From NCBI GenBank assembly GCA_019753235.1, contig JAIELF010000017.1, positions 62,001-126,000 on the forward strand: a stretch of DNA of 64,000 bases. Reading direction: 5' to 3'. Numbering within the stretch: position 1 is the first letter of the stretch; each line of letters opens with the position of its first letter. The translations under genes were made by a program, and so were the position numbers. This document shows positions 56,670 to 64,000 of the stretch, piece after piece. The DNA comes from a bacterium. GTDB taxonomy: Bacteria > Planctomycetota > Planctomycetia > Kolteriales > Kolteriaceae. The notes beneath the pieces are model-generated. The model had not been told where the DNA came from, ran no database searches, and was given only the letters and a program-made list of their open reading frames with translations.

Positions 56670-57497
56670 TTACAGTGGAGCGGGCAAATCCCGCTTACAA
56701 AAAATGATTGTTGCCAGGATGAAGCAGGCTGTCCCGATGGCCAGCAGGGTGCCGTTCAGATTTAGAAAGAGAGTCCAGTAGGCCTCGGGCTTGGCGTCGA
56801 TGAGCCACCAGGGTTCATAGGCGCCATACACCGTGCAATAGCGAAGCGGTTCGAATTGCTCCTTGAGCCGACTGAGAACTTTAACGATGAGCTGAGTCAC
56901 CATGAACCCGCCCCCCAACGCAAGCGTTCGCCAGCGATAACGATCGACCGAGCTAAGTAGGGTGGTGACGGCGGCGATCACATAATTCAGGCAGAACAGA
57001 TTGAAGACCCCCCGGGAATAGCGTTCGAAATCGACGCCCGTCTTATACTGAGCAAGCCAAACGCCGAGATAGCAGCCGAGCAGGACAATCAGACACAATA
57101 GAGCCGCACAAATCGTGGTGACGACCGCCTGGACAAGGACGATTTGGTAGCGGGGTACAGGCTGGGCGAGGAGTAATTCCATCGTGCCGCGATTGAGTTC
57201 GCCGCTGACGGCGTCGGAACCTCGCGCGACTGCCCAGAGACCGCACGTGAGAAAAAGGGTCGGGTCTACCAGCAAGCCAGCGATTCGGCCGAGCGGCGTG
57301 ATGAGTTGACTCAGGGGGATCGGGGTTACTTTCGAAAAGACGTCTGGCAGATTCTCGAGGATAACGTTTAACTTTTCGTCTTCGAATTGGGAACCCATGT
57401 AGACATACAGCCCGCTGAAAACGAACAGCAGGGCTCCGGCCGCGGCCGTGAGGATCCAAGCATCGTTAAAGGTCTTCGCCCAGAGAGCCCATCTCAT
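56670..57497 (-). CDS. ABC transporter permease
   Basis: Predicted 275-residue membrane protein with six hydrophobic segments (about 15-35, 75-100, 115-140, 150-170, 185-205 and 235-260), the size of ABC-2-type exporter permeases such as those of the NatB/YhaP or CcmB groups. A conserved-looking DAVSGELNRGTMELLLAQPVPRYQIVL segment, which in ABC-2 permeases reads EKERGTLELLLSSPVSRxxIL, supports this assignment. It follows the ATP-binding gene with a 4-bp overlap (ATGA). The exported compound is unknown. Confidence 0.88.
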   Translation of the reverse strand: MRWALWAKTFNDAWILTAAAGALLFVFSGLYVYMGSQFEDEKLNVILENLPDVFSKVTPIPLSQLITPLGRIAGLLVDPTLFLTCGLWAVARGSDAVSGELNRGTMELLLAQPVPRYQIVLVQAVVTTICAALLCLIVLLGCYLGVWLAQYKTGVDFERYSRGVFNLFCLNYVIAAVTTLLSSVDRYRWRTLALGGGFMVTQLIVKVLSRLKEQFEPLRYCTVYGAYEPWWLIDAKPEAYWTLFLNLNGTLLAIGTACFILATIIFCKRDLPAPL

Positions 57498-58393
57498 GTT
57501 GGATCGATCTCCTGGGTTCCGTGGTATCGGTCATAAACCGCTTGCAGGCTGATCGGGTCGATCCGCACCTGATCGATGGGCAACGTTCCGAGCCAACCAA
57601 AAAGCGTGGCAACATCCGATGCCGTCTGCATCACCACTTCCTTCTCTGACGATTCGAGCAGTTCGACGTCCTGACGAAGGTTGTCGGGAATGGTCGGAAA
57701 CGGGCCGGTGATTCGGGCGCGAATTCGGTGTTCTCTTTTGATCGAGGCAAGGGCTTCGGTATGGACCAGCTTTCCTCGGCGAAGGATGCAAACCCGGTCG
57801 CAGGTCGCCTCTGTCTCCGAGAGCACGTGCGAGGAAAAGATGATCGTGCGACCCTCCCGCTTGGCTTCGTTGATCAGCGCCATCACTTCTCGTCGCACCG
57901 TCGGATCGAGGGCAGAGGTCGGCTCATCCAAGATTACCAGAGGCGTCCGAGTCGCCAGGGTCGACACCAAGGCGATTTTCTGCTTCATGCCTGTCGAGCA
58001 GAAAGCGACAAGCCGGGAAAGGTCGAGTTCCAATCGCTCGGCCAGTTGAATTGCTCGCTCGAAATCGCCGGCGGGGTGCATTCTCGCGAAGAATTTAAGA
58101 ACATCTCGGCCACGCATGTTGAAGAAGAGGCGAACTTCGGCAGGGAGATAACTGAGCCGGGCATGGACGGCGACTGAGTCGTGATAGCAATCGAGATTAT
58201 CGATTTTCGCCCAGCCGGCCGTTGGCTTCAGGTAACCCATTAAGAGACGAATGAGGGTCGTTTTGCCCGAGCCGTTGGGCCCTAACAAGCCGAACACTTC
58301 GCCTTCATTGACGCCCAGTTTGCAATGGTCGAGCGCAAGCAGCGAGCCATATTGCTTGGTTAGCCCGTCTGTTTGAATAAGTGCGCGAGTCAT
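57494..58393 (-). CDS. ABC transporter ATP-binding protein
   Basis: Predicted 299-residue ATPase. Walker A GPNGSGKTT (about 39-47), Q-loop region, Walker B LVILDEPTSALDP (about 154-166), and H-loop SSH (about 188). The signature motif, usually LSGGQ, reads CSTGMKQKI here (about 132), typical of the CcmA/NatA-like exporter group where STGMKQ is common. The C-terminal ~80 residues form a small extra domain of the same group. Start and permease overlap indicate an operon of two. No substrate-binding protein is near, consistent with an exporter. Confidence 0.93.
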   Translation of the reverse strand: MTRALIQTDGLTKQYGSLLALDHCKLGVNEGEVFGLLGPNGSGKTTLIRLLMGYLKPTAGWAKIDNLDCYHDSVAVHARLSYLPAEVRLFFNMRGRDVLKFFARMHPAGDFERAIQLAERLELDLSRLVAFCSTGMKQKIALVSTLATRTPLVILDEPTSALDPTVRREVMALINEAKREGRTIIFSSHVLSETEATCDRVCILRRGKLVHTEALASIKREHRIRARITGPFPTIPDNLRQDVELLESSEKEVVMQTASDVATLFGWLGTLPIDQVRIDPISLQAVYDRYHGTQEIDPT

Positions 58394-58457
58394 CTGGTTC
58401 CGCCTGCCGATTGCCGACCACTCTTACCATAGGAACCTGACCGCTGCGCGTCGGCAA

Positions 58458-59276
58458 CTACGCCTTTACGCCGACGCTAGCCTTCATTTTTTCTAAACCG
58501 GTCTTCGCGACCACGAGAGGATCTTCTTTCCAATACTCGGGGTTAAATAGTTCCAGCGTGAGGCAGCCTTCCCATCCCTTCTTGCGAAGTTGGTCGGCAA
58601 TTTGCGCCAGCGGCATGATGCCGTCCCCAGGATAGACGCGATGTGAGTCGTTCTGTTCCAGACGGGCCGGCTCGCGCGGCGCATCGTTCCAATGAAAACA
58701 GCTAATATGGTCGGCAGGGATCTGATCGAGCGTTGCGAGATTGCTGCCCCCGCGAAACAAATGCCAGATGTCGGGCGTCACCGTCGCTGCAGAATTACCG
58801 GGCCCGGAACAGATCGCCCATGCCTCTTCAAGCGTGTTGATTCCCTCGACGAAGCCGAGGAACTCGACCGAGGCAGGGACGCCGAACGTCAGGCTCACAT
58901 CAAGCAGCATGCCGTATCGTTCGATCGCGAGGGCACGGTTGACCTTCTCTCTGGGCGGGCTGGCGACGATTCTCTTGATTCCGAGTTGGGCCGCGATATC
59001 GAGGCGTCTTTTGCATTCGTCCATCGCCAACGCAAGCGACGACTCGTCGACCGTGTAAAAACCCCCGAGCATGATCATGCTTGGCCGAGCCAGGCTCAGA
59101 TCGTCGAGAAGTTTTCTCAAATCGGCGATCGTCCCGCCATCCTTGACGTACTGGTCCACATCGGAGATCCACATTTCGATTGCTTCGTAGCCGGCCTTGG
59201 CGGTGATCTCGATTTTCTCGCGGGGACCCGCTGGCCGAATGGTGCTGGTGTTGAGCCCAAAAGTGAGCTTGCTCAT
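58458..59276 (-). CDS. Sugar phosphate isomerase/epimerase-like TIM-barrel protein
   Basis: Predicted 272-residue protein of the xylose isomerase-like TIM-barrel family (AP endonuclease 2 superfamily). Start TFGLNTSTIRP; LGIKRIVASPPREK; SVEFLGFVEGINTLEEAW; the metal-binding type segments TPDIWHLFRGG and HISCFHWNDAPREP; and C-terminal GDGIMPLAQIADQLRKKGWEGCLTLELFNPEYW with Glu of the metal site. Substrate unknown; such proteins act on sugars, inosose or hydroxypyruvate. The gap to the ABC operon upstream is 64 bp, so it could be cotranscribed with it. Confidence 0.88.
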   Translation of the reverse strand: MSKLTFGLNTSTIRPAGPREKIEITAKAGYEAIEMWISDVDQYVKDGGTIADLRKLLDDLSLARPSMIMLGGFYTVDESSLALAMDECKRRLDIAAQLGIKRIVASPPREKVNRALAIERYGMLLDVSLTFGVPASVEFLGFVEGINTLEEAWAICSGPGNSAATVTPDIWHLFRGGSNLATLDQIPADHISCFHWNDAPREPARLEQNDSHRVYPGDGIMPLAQIADQLRKKGWEGCLTLELFNPEYWKEDPLVVAKTGLEKMKASVGVKA

Positions 59277-59600
59277 GCGTCGCCTTCCTATTCACAAGAT
59301 TTCCGATCCTCTCAGGTTAGAAGTTCTTTGCTCCCGTTCGATCGGACCGGCTGGCGACTTTTCCTTGTCGGTTTGGGAACAACGGAATCTGCGAAGAGGA
59401 AGCTTTTCTTAAGAAACTGTTTTGGCTACGATTCCATTGGGAATCGCGGGGTCTTCGCCAGTCTTGACCCCGCTGTGTTCGATCGAGCGACTCGCTGATC
59501 ATATCTGAGCCCACCACTTGAGAGATCGCGAGCGAATCGTAGGGGCCTATCGTTGGCCTTGCATGTCGGTGCTTTCGTGTTTTTAGGGGGGAACGAATTC
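59277..59600. other. Intergenic region, no gene seen
   Basis: Divergent spacer of about 320 bp between the isomerase-like gene (minus) and the PEP-CTERM gene (plus). No protein-like frame, no clear promoter motif. Confidence 0.4.
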
Positions 59601-60680
59601 ATGTCTCTGCGTCGAGAATATGTGCGCGCCTGTGCGGTCTGGTTGGGTACGACCGCGAGTTTGTTTGGCACGGTCCGTGCCGAAACCTTCACGTACACGA
59701 TCAATCAGAGCCAAAGCCAAGTCAACCTTACCGCTGGCGGAACAATCTTCGGCGGGGCGTTGACGGTAACCGAGCAACAGGCCAATGCCATCACTCGTTA
59801 CAATGGCACGATCGGTGTCGATGTCACGGTCGGCGGCCCGGACTTTGTCGGCGCAGGCTCGGCCAATGCCGTCAACCCGACAGGGGGTTTTTTCAATTCT
59901 CCGCTGCAGTACTCTCCAAACGTGAACGGGGCTGCTGGCACGGCGCCGGCCAACTACGGCCTTAACCTGACCGCGCCCGTGAACGTCGTGATCCCGACGA
60001 TCAATATTCCCCCTGAGGTGATCGCCGCGCTTCCCGCCCCACTCAACACCCTGATTCCGACCACGTTGAATCTGGGAACGCTCTCGAGCATCGTTTCGAA
60101 GGTCGCGGTTCGGGATGTAACCCTCCAGGTGAGCAGCAATGATCGAATTCCCCGAACGGGAAACAATTTCGATCCGACGCAAACTCTCATCGATATCACG
60201 GGTGGGTTTGCAGACATGAACATTTCGGCCCGATTGACACAGCCGAACTTTTTGCAGAAGACCACACTGCAGCTCCTCTTAGGAGCAGTCGCGAGCTCGG
60301 CACCTCAACTCGGATTGACAGTGACGAGCCCGAGTTTCTTCTCGAACGATCTGGATATCGGCTTCGGGTTCCGCATCGATCTGTCGGCATTGGCTGCCGT
60401 ACCGAACACCAGCGCGCTCCCGGCGACGATCACGGGCTTGGGGGGCCCTCCGGGCCCGTCGACGTTGACGCTGCCAGTCGAGTTTACCGCGATCGCAAGT
60501 ATTCAAGACGTTCTCGGTCCGGATCTGGCGCCGATCCTGGGAGATCTGGTCAATCTCCAATTCGATTTCGCGGGTCGATTGGTTGCCACCTCGGTGGTGC
60601 CGGAAGCCTCCACCTTCGTCATGATCGGGCTCGCTTTGTCGGGTGCAGCGGTCACGATGGCACGCCGTCGCTCGCGTTAA
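59601..60680 (+). CDS. PEP-CTERM-type exported protein
   Basis: Predicted 359-residue exported protein. Signal peptide about residues 1-28 (VRACAVWLGTTASLFGTVRA). The mature part is a Thr/Asn/Ala/Val-rich beta-type domain, YTINQSQSQVNLTAGGTIFGG to FDFAGRLVATS, without catalytic motifs. The C-terminus has VPEASTF, hydrophobic VMIGLALSGAAVTMA and RRRSR: a textbook PEP-CTERM sorting signal. Start ATG 59601 follows GGGGGGAAC; an earlier frame start at 59553 has no support. A terminator follows 30 bp after the stop. Probably surface or matrix protein processed by an exosortase elsewhere. Confidence 0.87.
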   Translation: MSLRREYVRACAVWLGTTASLFGTVRAETFTYTINQSQSQVNLTAGGTIFGGALTVTEQQANAITRYNGTIGVDVTVGGPDFVGAGSANAVNPTGGFFNSPLQYSPNVNGAAGTAPANYGLNLTAPVNVVIPTINIPPEVIAALPAPLNTLIPTTLNLGTLSSIVSKVAVRDVTLQVSSNDRIPRTGNNFDPTQTLIDITGGFADMNISARLTQPNFLQKTTLQLLLGAVASSAPQLGLTVTSPSFFSNDLDIGFGFRIDLSALAAVPNTSALPATITGLGGPPGPSTLTLPVEFTAIASIQDVLGPDLAPILGDLVNLQFDFAGRLVATSVVPEASTFVMIGLALSGAAVTMARRRSR

Positions 60681-60710
60681 TTCCGAGTGATCGAAAGACT
60701 TGAGATCGGC

Positions 60711-60744
60711 GGGCCTGAGGGAGCATCCCTCGGGCCTGTTTCTT
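60711..60744 (+). terminator. Rho-independent terminator after the PEP-CTERM gene
   Basis: Stem GGCCTGAGGGA (60712-60722) with TCCCTCGGGCC (60726-60736, one G-T pair), loop of three bases, followed by TGTTTCTTTG. It could also serve the convergent rhamnulokinase gene, which ends at 60758. Confidence 0.75.
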
Positions 60745-60757
60745 TGATGGGGACGCA

Positions 60758-62242
60758 TCAGCGCCCGATGAGCTTGAGGAACGTAGGGTAATGATCGTCC
60801 CACGCCCGCGAGGACGATGGCGTCGGCGTGAAGATCTCCGTCGGAAAGGACTGCATGATCACCTGCCGACCCTCGGCCAAAGAGGCGATGTCGCCGGACG
60901 CCATCGCTTGCACGACGACGTTGCCCAGGGCGGTTGCTTCGACGGGGCCCGCGACGATCTCGCAATGGCACGCGTCAGCGGCCAATTGATTCAAAAGTCG
61001 ATTTTGCGACCCCCCCCCGACGATGTGGATTCGGCGGATAGGTTTGCCTCGATGGGCTTCGAGTTGTTCCTTGACCCAGCGATAGCGAAAAGCCAATCCT
61101 TCGAGACAAGTTCGAACGAGCGAGCCGATCTCGTCGGGAGGATTCTGCCCCGTTTGTCGGCAGAAATCGCGAACAGCGGTCGGCATGTCGGCGGGATTCA
61201 TGAACCGAGCGTCGTCGGGATTCAAGATGGCCACGAACGCAGGCGCGCTGGCCGCCTGGGCCGTGAGATCGGCGTAGCTGACGGACTGGCCCGCGCGGTC
61301 CAACGATCGACGACACTCTTGAACGAGCCAGAGTCCCATGATGTTCTTCAGAAATCGAATCGTGCCGCCGACGCCTCCCTCATTGGTGAAATTGTTGGCC
61401 AGCGTCTGAGGGGAGATAACCGGGCTAGGGAGTTCGGCGCCCATCAGCGACCAGGTTCCGCTGGAGATGTAGCACCAATCATCCCCGCCGATGGCCGGAA
61501 CCGCGGCAACGGCCGAACCAGTGTCGTGACCGGCGGTCGCCACCACATCGACACTGCCGCCAACCTCGCGGGCGACATCGGGCAGAACCGGACCAAGTTT
61601 CGTCCCCGTCGCCACCAATTCCGGCAACAGGTGCGTGGGGATTCCAAACCGTTCGAGCAGATTTGTGTCCCAGATTTGTCGATGGGCATCCAGCATCTGC
61701 GTCGTAGAAGCAATGGTGTACTCCGCCACTTTTTGGCCCGTGAGAAATGAGTTCAACAGATCGGGGACCAGCAGCATTTTGTCGGCCCCGACAAACGCTG
61801 CCGATCCGCGTTGACGTTTCTCGGCCAACAGTTGAAAGAGGGTGTTGAATGGAAGGAATTGCAGCCCCGTTTGGCGATAGATTTCTTCCTGGGGAACGAT
61901 CGAGAAAGCGTATTCGAGAATCCCCTCGGTGCGACGATCGCGATAATGAACTGGGTTTCCGACCAGCGAACCATCGCCGGCCACGAGGCCGTAATCGACC
62001 CCCCACGTATCAACGCCGACGCTACGAGCCTGACCTGCTTCGCGAATCGATTTGCCGATACCGGTCTTGATCTCGCCCCAAAGGCGAAGCGTATCCCAAT
62101 ACATTGTTCCCAAGATTCGAACGTATCCATTGGGAAAGCGATGCGTTTCGGATAACCCGATGGTCTGACCATCGAAACGAGCGACCATGGTTCGGCCACT
62201 CTCGGCTCCCAGGTCGACGGCAATGAAATGTCGATTCGTCAA
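60758..62242 (-). CDS. rhaB: Rhamnulokinase
   Basis: Predicted cytoplasmic sugar kinase of the FGGY family, 494 residues, phosphorylating L-rhamnulose. N-terminal VDLGAESGRTMV is the phosphate-binding start with Ala-Glu-Ser as in rhamnulokinases; SVGVDTWGVDYGLV, the GNPVHYRDRRT sugar segment, VATAGHDTGSAVAAVP with the catalytic Asp, SSGTWSLMG, NEGGVGGTIRFLKNIMGLWL, and the C-terminal IHIVGGGSQNRLLNQLAADAC are all present. Length is normal. No other rhamnose gene (rhaA, rhaD) is visible in the window, although the isomerase-like gene at 58.5 kb might act on a related sugar. Confidence 0.94.
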   Translation of the reverse strand: MTNRHFIAVDLGAESGRTMVARFDGQTIGLSETHRFPNGYVRILGTMYWDTLRLWGEIKTGIGKSIREAGQARSVGVDTWGVDYGLVAGDGSLVGNPVHYRDRRTEGILEYAFSIVPQEEIYRQTGLQFLPFNTLFQLLAEKRQRGSAAFVGADKMLLVPDLLNSFLTGQKVAEYTIASTTQMLDAHRQIWDTNLLERFGIPTHLLPELVATGTKLGPVLPDVAREVGGSVDVVATAGHDTGSAVAAVPAIGGDDWCYISSGTWSLMGAELPSPVISPQTLANNFTNEGGVGGTIRFLKNIMGLWLVQECRRSLDRAGQSVSYADLTAQAASAPAFVAILNPDDARFMNPADMPTAVRDFCRQTGQNPPDEIGSLVRTCLEGLAFRYRWVKEQLEAHRGKPIRRIHIVGGGSQNRLLNQLAADACHCEIVAGPVEATALGNVVVQAMASGDIASLAEGRQVIMQSFPTEIFTPTPSSSRAWDDHYPTFLKLIGR

Positions 62243-62283
62243 GGCTTGGCTCCCCCCGATCCAAGAATGCCAACGGGATCGTT

Positions 62284-63144
62284 CTATCGATCAGACGACT
62301 TTACCCACACGATCGGTGGGGCATCTCGGGCGACCGCAATCAGATTGAACTCGACCAGTTCCTGCCCCGCGACGGCGGGTTGACCCCGCAGATCAAAGAG
62401 ATCGTATCCCATGCTCGTCAATTGGTCGAAGAGTTCCCGTTCACTCGCGCCCCCTTTTGTCTGATGGTCGGACTTACTTTCGACGATCATGATTTTCGGG
62501 CGAGTCGACGGAGTAATCCCACGCAAAACGGGCAACTCAAAACCTTCCACGTCGAGCAGCATCAGGTCCGGGCGACGAAGCTTCAGTCGATAAAGCAACT
62601 CGGGCAATGTTTCGACCACGATGGAAAAGGGGAGCGGCTCATCCCTTTGGTCGACGAGCGAGGCCATCCCCGAGTTGTGTTCCGGCGCGGGGACCATCCC
62701 CGCCAAACCCGCTTCCGCGCCGAGAGCGGCCGAGACCAGAAAGACATGCGCCGCCAATCCGTCGTTGAGAAGAATGTTCTGCCTTGCCCGGAGCAAGCTG
62801 CTGGGCTGTGGCTCGACGCCGACGACTTTGCCGGTCGGTTTCACCATCGATGCCGAGATCAAGACATGCAGTCCGATGTTGACGCCCGCCAGGACGGCCT
62901 GATGTCCCTCTTTGAGATTGGCCCGCAAAAACGCGAGCGTGACCGGTTCATACGTTTCTCGTTGCAAGAGACGGTACTCGATCCAGTCGCGCGGGTGGAG
63001 GAGAAGTCGGGTCCCGTCCGCGAGGGTATAAACGCCCCCCTCGGCCGGGAGAAACCGCTTTGCAAGCCAGCGGGCAACCCGAATCTTGCCGCGGTAATGG
63101 GCACCTCGGCAATACGCCCGGACGAGCCATTCTCCCCACGTCAT
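62284..63144 (-). CDS. FkbM-family methyltransferase
   Basis: Predicted SAM-dependent methyltransferase of 286 residues. The FkbM-type core is seen in TYEPVTLAFLRANLKEG, motif I AVLAGVNIGLHVLI, KVVGVEPQPSSLLRARQNILLN, LMLLDVEGFELPVLRGI and IMIVESKS. The usual D-V-G-A-N-I-G of motif I is changed to A-G-V-N-I-G, losing the first Asp; this may reduce SAM binding or be tolerated. ATG at 63144 is preferred (GGGGGAG 7-8 bases ahead) to 63177. FkbM proteins often O-methylate sugars in polysaccharide or lipid clusters. The gap to rhamnulokinase is 41 bp, so coexpression is likely. Confidence 0.8.
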   Translation of the reverse strand: MTWGEWLVRAYCRGAHYRGKIRVARWLAKRFLPAEGGVYTLADGTRLLLHPRDWIEYRLLQRETYEPVTLAFLRANLKEGHQAVLAGVNIGLHVLISASMVKPTGKVVGVEPQPSSLLRARQNILLNDGLAAHVFLVSAALGAEAGLAGMVPAPEHNSGMASLVDQRDEPLPFSIVVETLPELLYRLKLRRPDLMLLDVEGFELPVLRGITPSTRPKIMIVESKSDHQTKGGASERELFDQLTSMGYDLFDLRGQPAVAGQELVEFNLIAVARDAPPIVWVKSSDR

Positions 63145-63308
63145 GCCCGATTCTCCCCCAATCAATCCCGTTATCATTAGGCGGAGAACCAGGGGGTTCG
63201 TTCCCCTCCTCCATCGTCGGAGGATGTCCCTGCCTCGCTTTTTTTCCAGATAACGCCCCAGGCGTGTATCGTAGAAGAACCAGAGTCCAACTTGTGGGGT
63301 TCCATCTC

Positions 63309-64000
63309 GTGGATAGCGTCATCAAAGAGTCGATTTTCTCGGCAAGCGACGATCGATTACAGTCGTGGCTGGAAGAGCGGGGGCAACCCCGCTTTCGCGT
63401 GCCACAAATTCGTCAATGGATCGTTCAGCGTCGCGTCGTCGATTTTGAAAAGATGACCGATCTCCCCGCAGGGCTGCGCACAGAATTGGCCGAGCATTGG
63501 GTACCCCTCGCCAGCAGCATTGCGAAGGAAAATGTCGATGCCGACGGCACGACCAAGCTCCTCGTTCGGCTCGCCGACGGTGAGCATGTCGAGTGCGTCC
63601 TCATTCCCGAGGGAGAGCGGCGAACCGTTTGTCTTTCGACGCAGGTCGGTTGCGGCATGGGCTGTGTCTTCTGTGCGAGCGGATTGAAGGGGGTTGTTCG
63701 GAACCTGACTTCGCTTGAGATGATGGAACAACTGGTATGGCTGAACCTTCGGCAATCGGCGACCGATCGGCTCAACCATGTGGTCGTGATGGGGATGGGA
63801 GAGCCGCTGGCCAATCTCGACAATCTGATGGTCGCGCTCGAATTCGCCACCAACGACAAAGGGCTCGGGATCAGCGCTCGAAACATCACGATCTCGACGG
63901 TCGGCCTTCCGGGTCGAATTCGGCAACTCGCGATGCTTGGCAAGCCTTACCATCTGGCCGTGTCGTTGCATGCTCCGAACAACGAACTTCGGCAACAGAT
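63309..64000 (+). CDS. rlmN: Dual-specificity 23S rRNA/tRNA adenine-C2 methyltransferase RlmN (3' partial)
   Basis: Radical-SAM enzyme that methylates A2503 of 23S rRNA and A37 of some tRNAs. The frame is open to the window end; 230 codons are visible. Features: N-terminal domain with RFRVPQIRQWIVQRRVVDF and MTDLPAGLR; TVCLSTQVGCGMGCVFCASG with the C-x3-C-x2-C cluster-binding motif; VVVMGMGEPLANLDNL; and NITISTVGLPGRI; LAVSLHAPNNELR at the end. The start GTG at 63309 is tentative; another in-frame GTG lies at 63294. The conserved C-terminal Cys lies beyond the window. It is divergent from the FkbM gene. Confidence 0.95.
   Translation, partial: MDSVIKESIFSASDDRLQSWLEERGQPRFRVPQIRQWIVQRRVVDFEKMTDLPAGLRTELAEHWVPLASSIAKENVDADGTTKLLVRLADGEHVECVLIPEGERRTVCLSTQVGCGMGCVFCASGLKGVVRNLTSLEMMEQLVWLNLRQSATDRLNHVVVMGMGEPLANLDNLMVALEFATNDKGLGISARNITISTVGLPGRIRQLAMLGKPYHLAVSLHAPNNELRQQ

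Overview
The window is bacterial chromosomal DNA, almost certainly from a member of the Planctomycetota. The markers are two full pairs of planctomycete cytochrome/DUF1549/DUF1553 proteins with DUF1501 proteins, a cysteine-rich YTV-repeat wall-type protein, several PEP-CTERM proteins, an 'LEER-LLA' type exported protein, and a redoxin/cytochrome c/copper-monooxygenase-like fusion. Housekeeping genes (clpC, rplU, tkt, rpsA, queD, rhaB, rlmN) place it on the main chromosome. I cannot name a genus from sequence alone.

Layout. 1-4.9 kb: 3' part of clpC, rplU, a solitary adenine-specific DNA methyltransferase and a small membrane protein. 4.9-12 kb (all minus strand): transketolase, then a set of NodU/CmcH-type carbamoyltransferase, SxtJ-like membrane protein, second membrane protein, HTTM membrane protein and its partner. 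12.4-16.5 kb: possible small lipoprotein, YTV-repeat protein with a strong terminator, secreted phospholipase C/D-like protein, small coiled-coil protein. 17-22.4 kb: a polymorphic-toxin locus with one complete toxin/immunity pair followed by two displaced toxin tips with their own immunity genes, two parts of which are broken. 22.6-23.2 kb: transposase relic. 23.2-39.7 kb: redoxin/cytochrome/copper fusion, SGNH hydrolase-like membrane protein, two divergently arranged paralogous DUF1553+DUF1501 gene pairs, and a membrane-anchored PQQ-type propeller. 40-49.5 kb: IS5-like relic, queD, a 162-bp MITE, lactonase, cupin, small secreted proteins, rpsA, a predicted exported-proline-rich/transmembrane/PilZ-like protein, and a PEP-CTERM protein. 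49.5-56.6 kb: mobile island with an intact IS1380 element, a NACHT NTPase of the bacterial NLR-like defence type starting 22 bp after the IS end, relics of an IS256 transposase and a tyrosine integrase, an AT-rich gene bracketed by direct repeats, a coiled-coil secreted protein, and an inverted IS1380 end. 56.7-64 kb: ABC exporter pair, sugar-phosphate isomerase-like protein, PEP-CTERM protein, rhamnulokinase, FkbM methyltransferase, 5' part of rlmN.

The two regions with the most unusual content are the toxin locus (17-22.4 kb), where displaced toxin tips carry the same linker as the full-length toxin, and the NACHT island (51.2-55.9 kb), which lies between two inward-facing IS1380 right ends. 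No tRNA, rRNA or CRISPR array was seen. All functional statements rest on reading motifs by eye; no database search was run.
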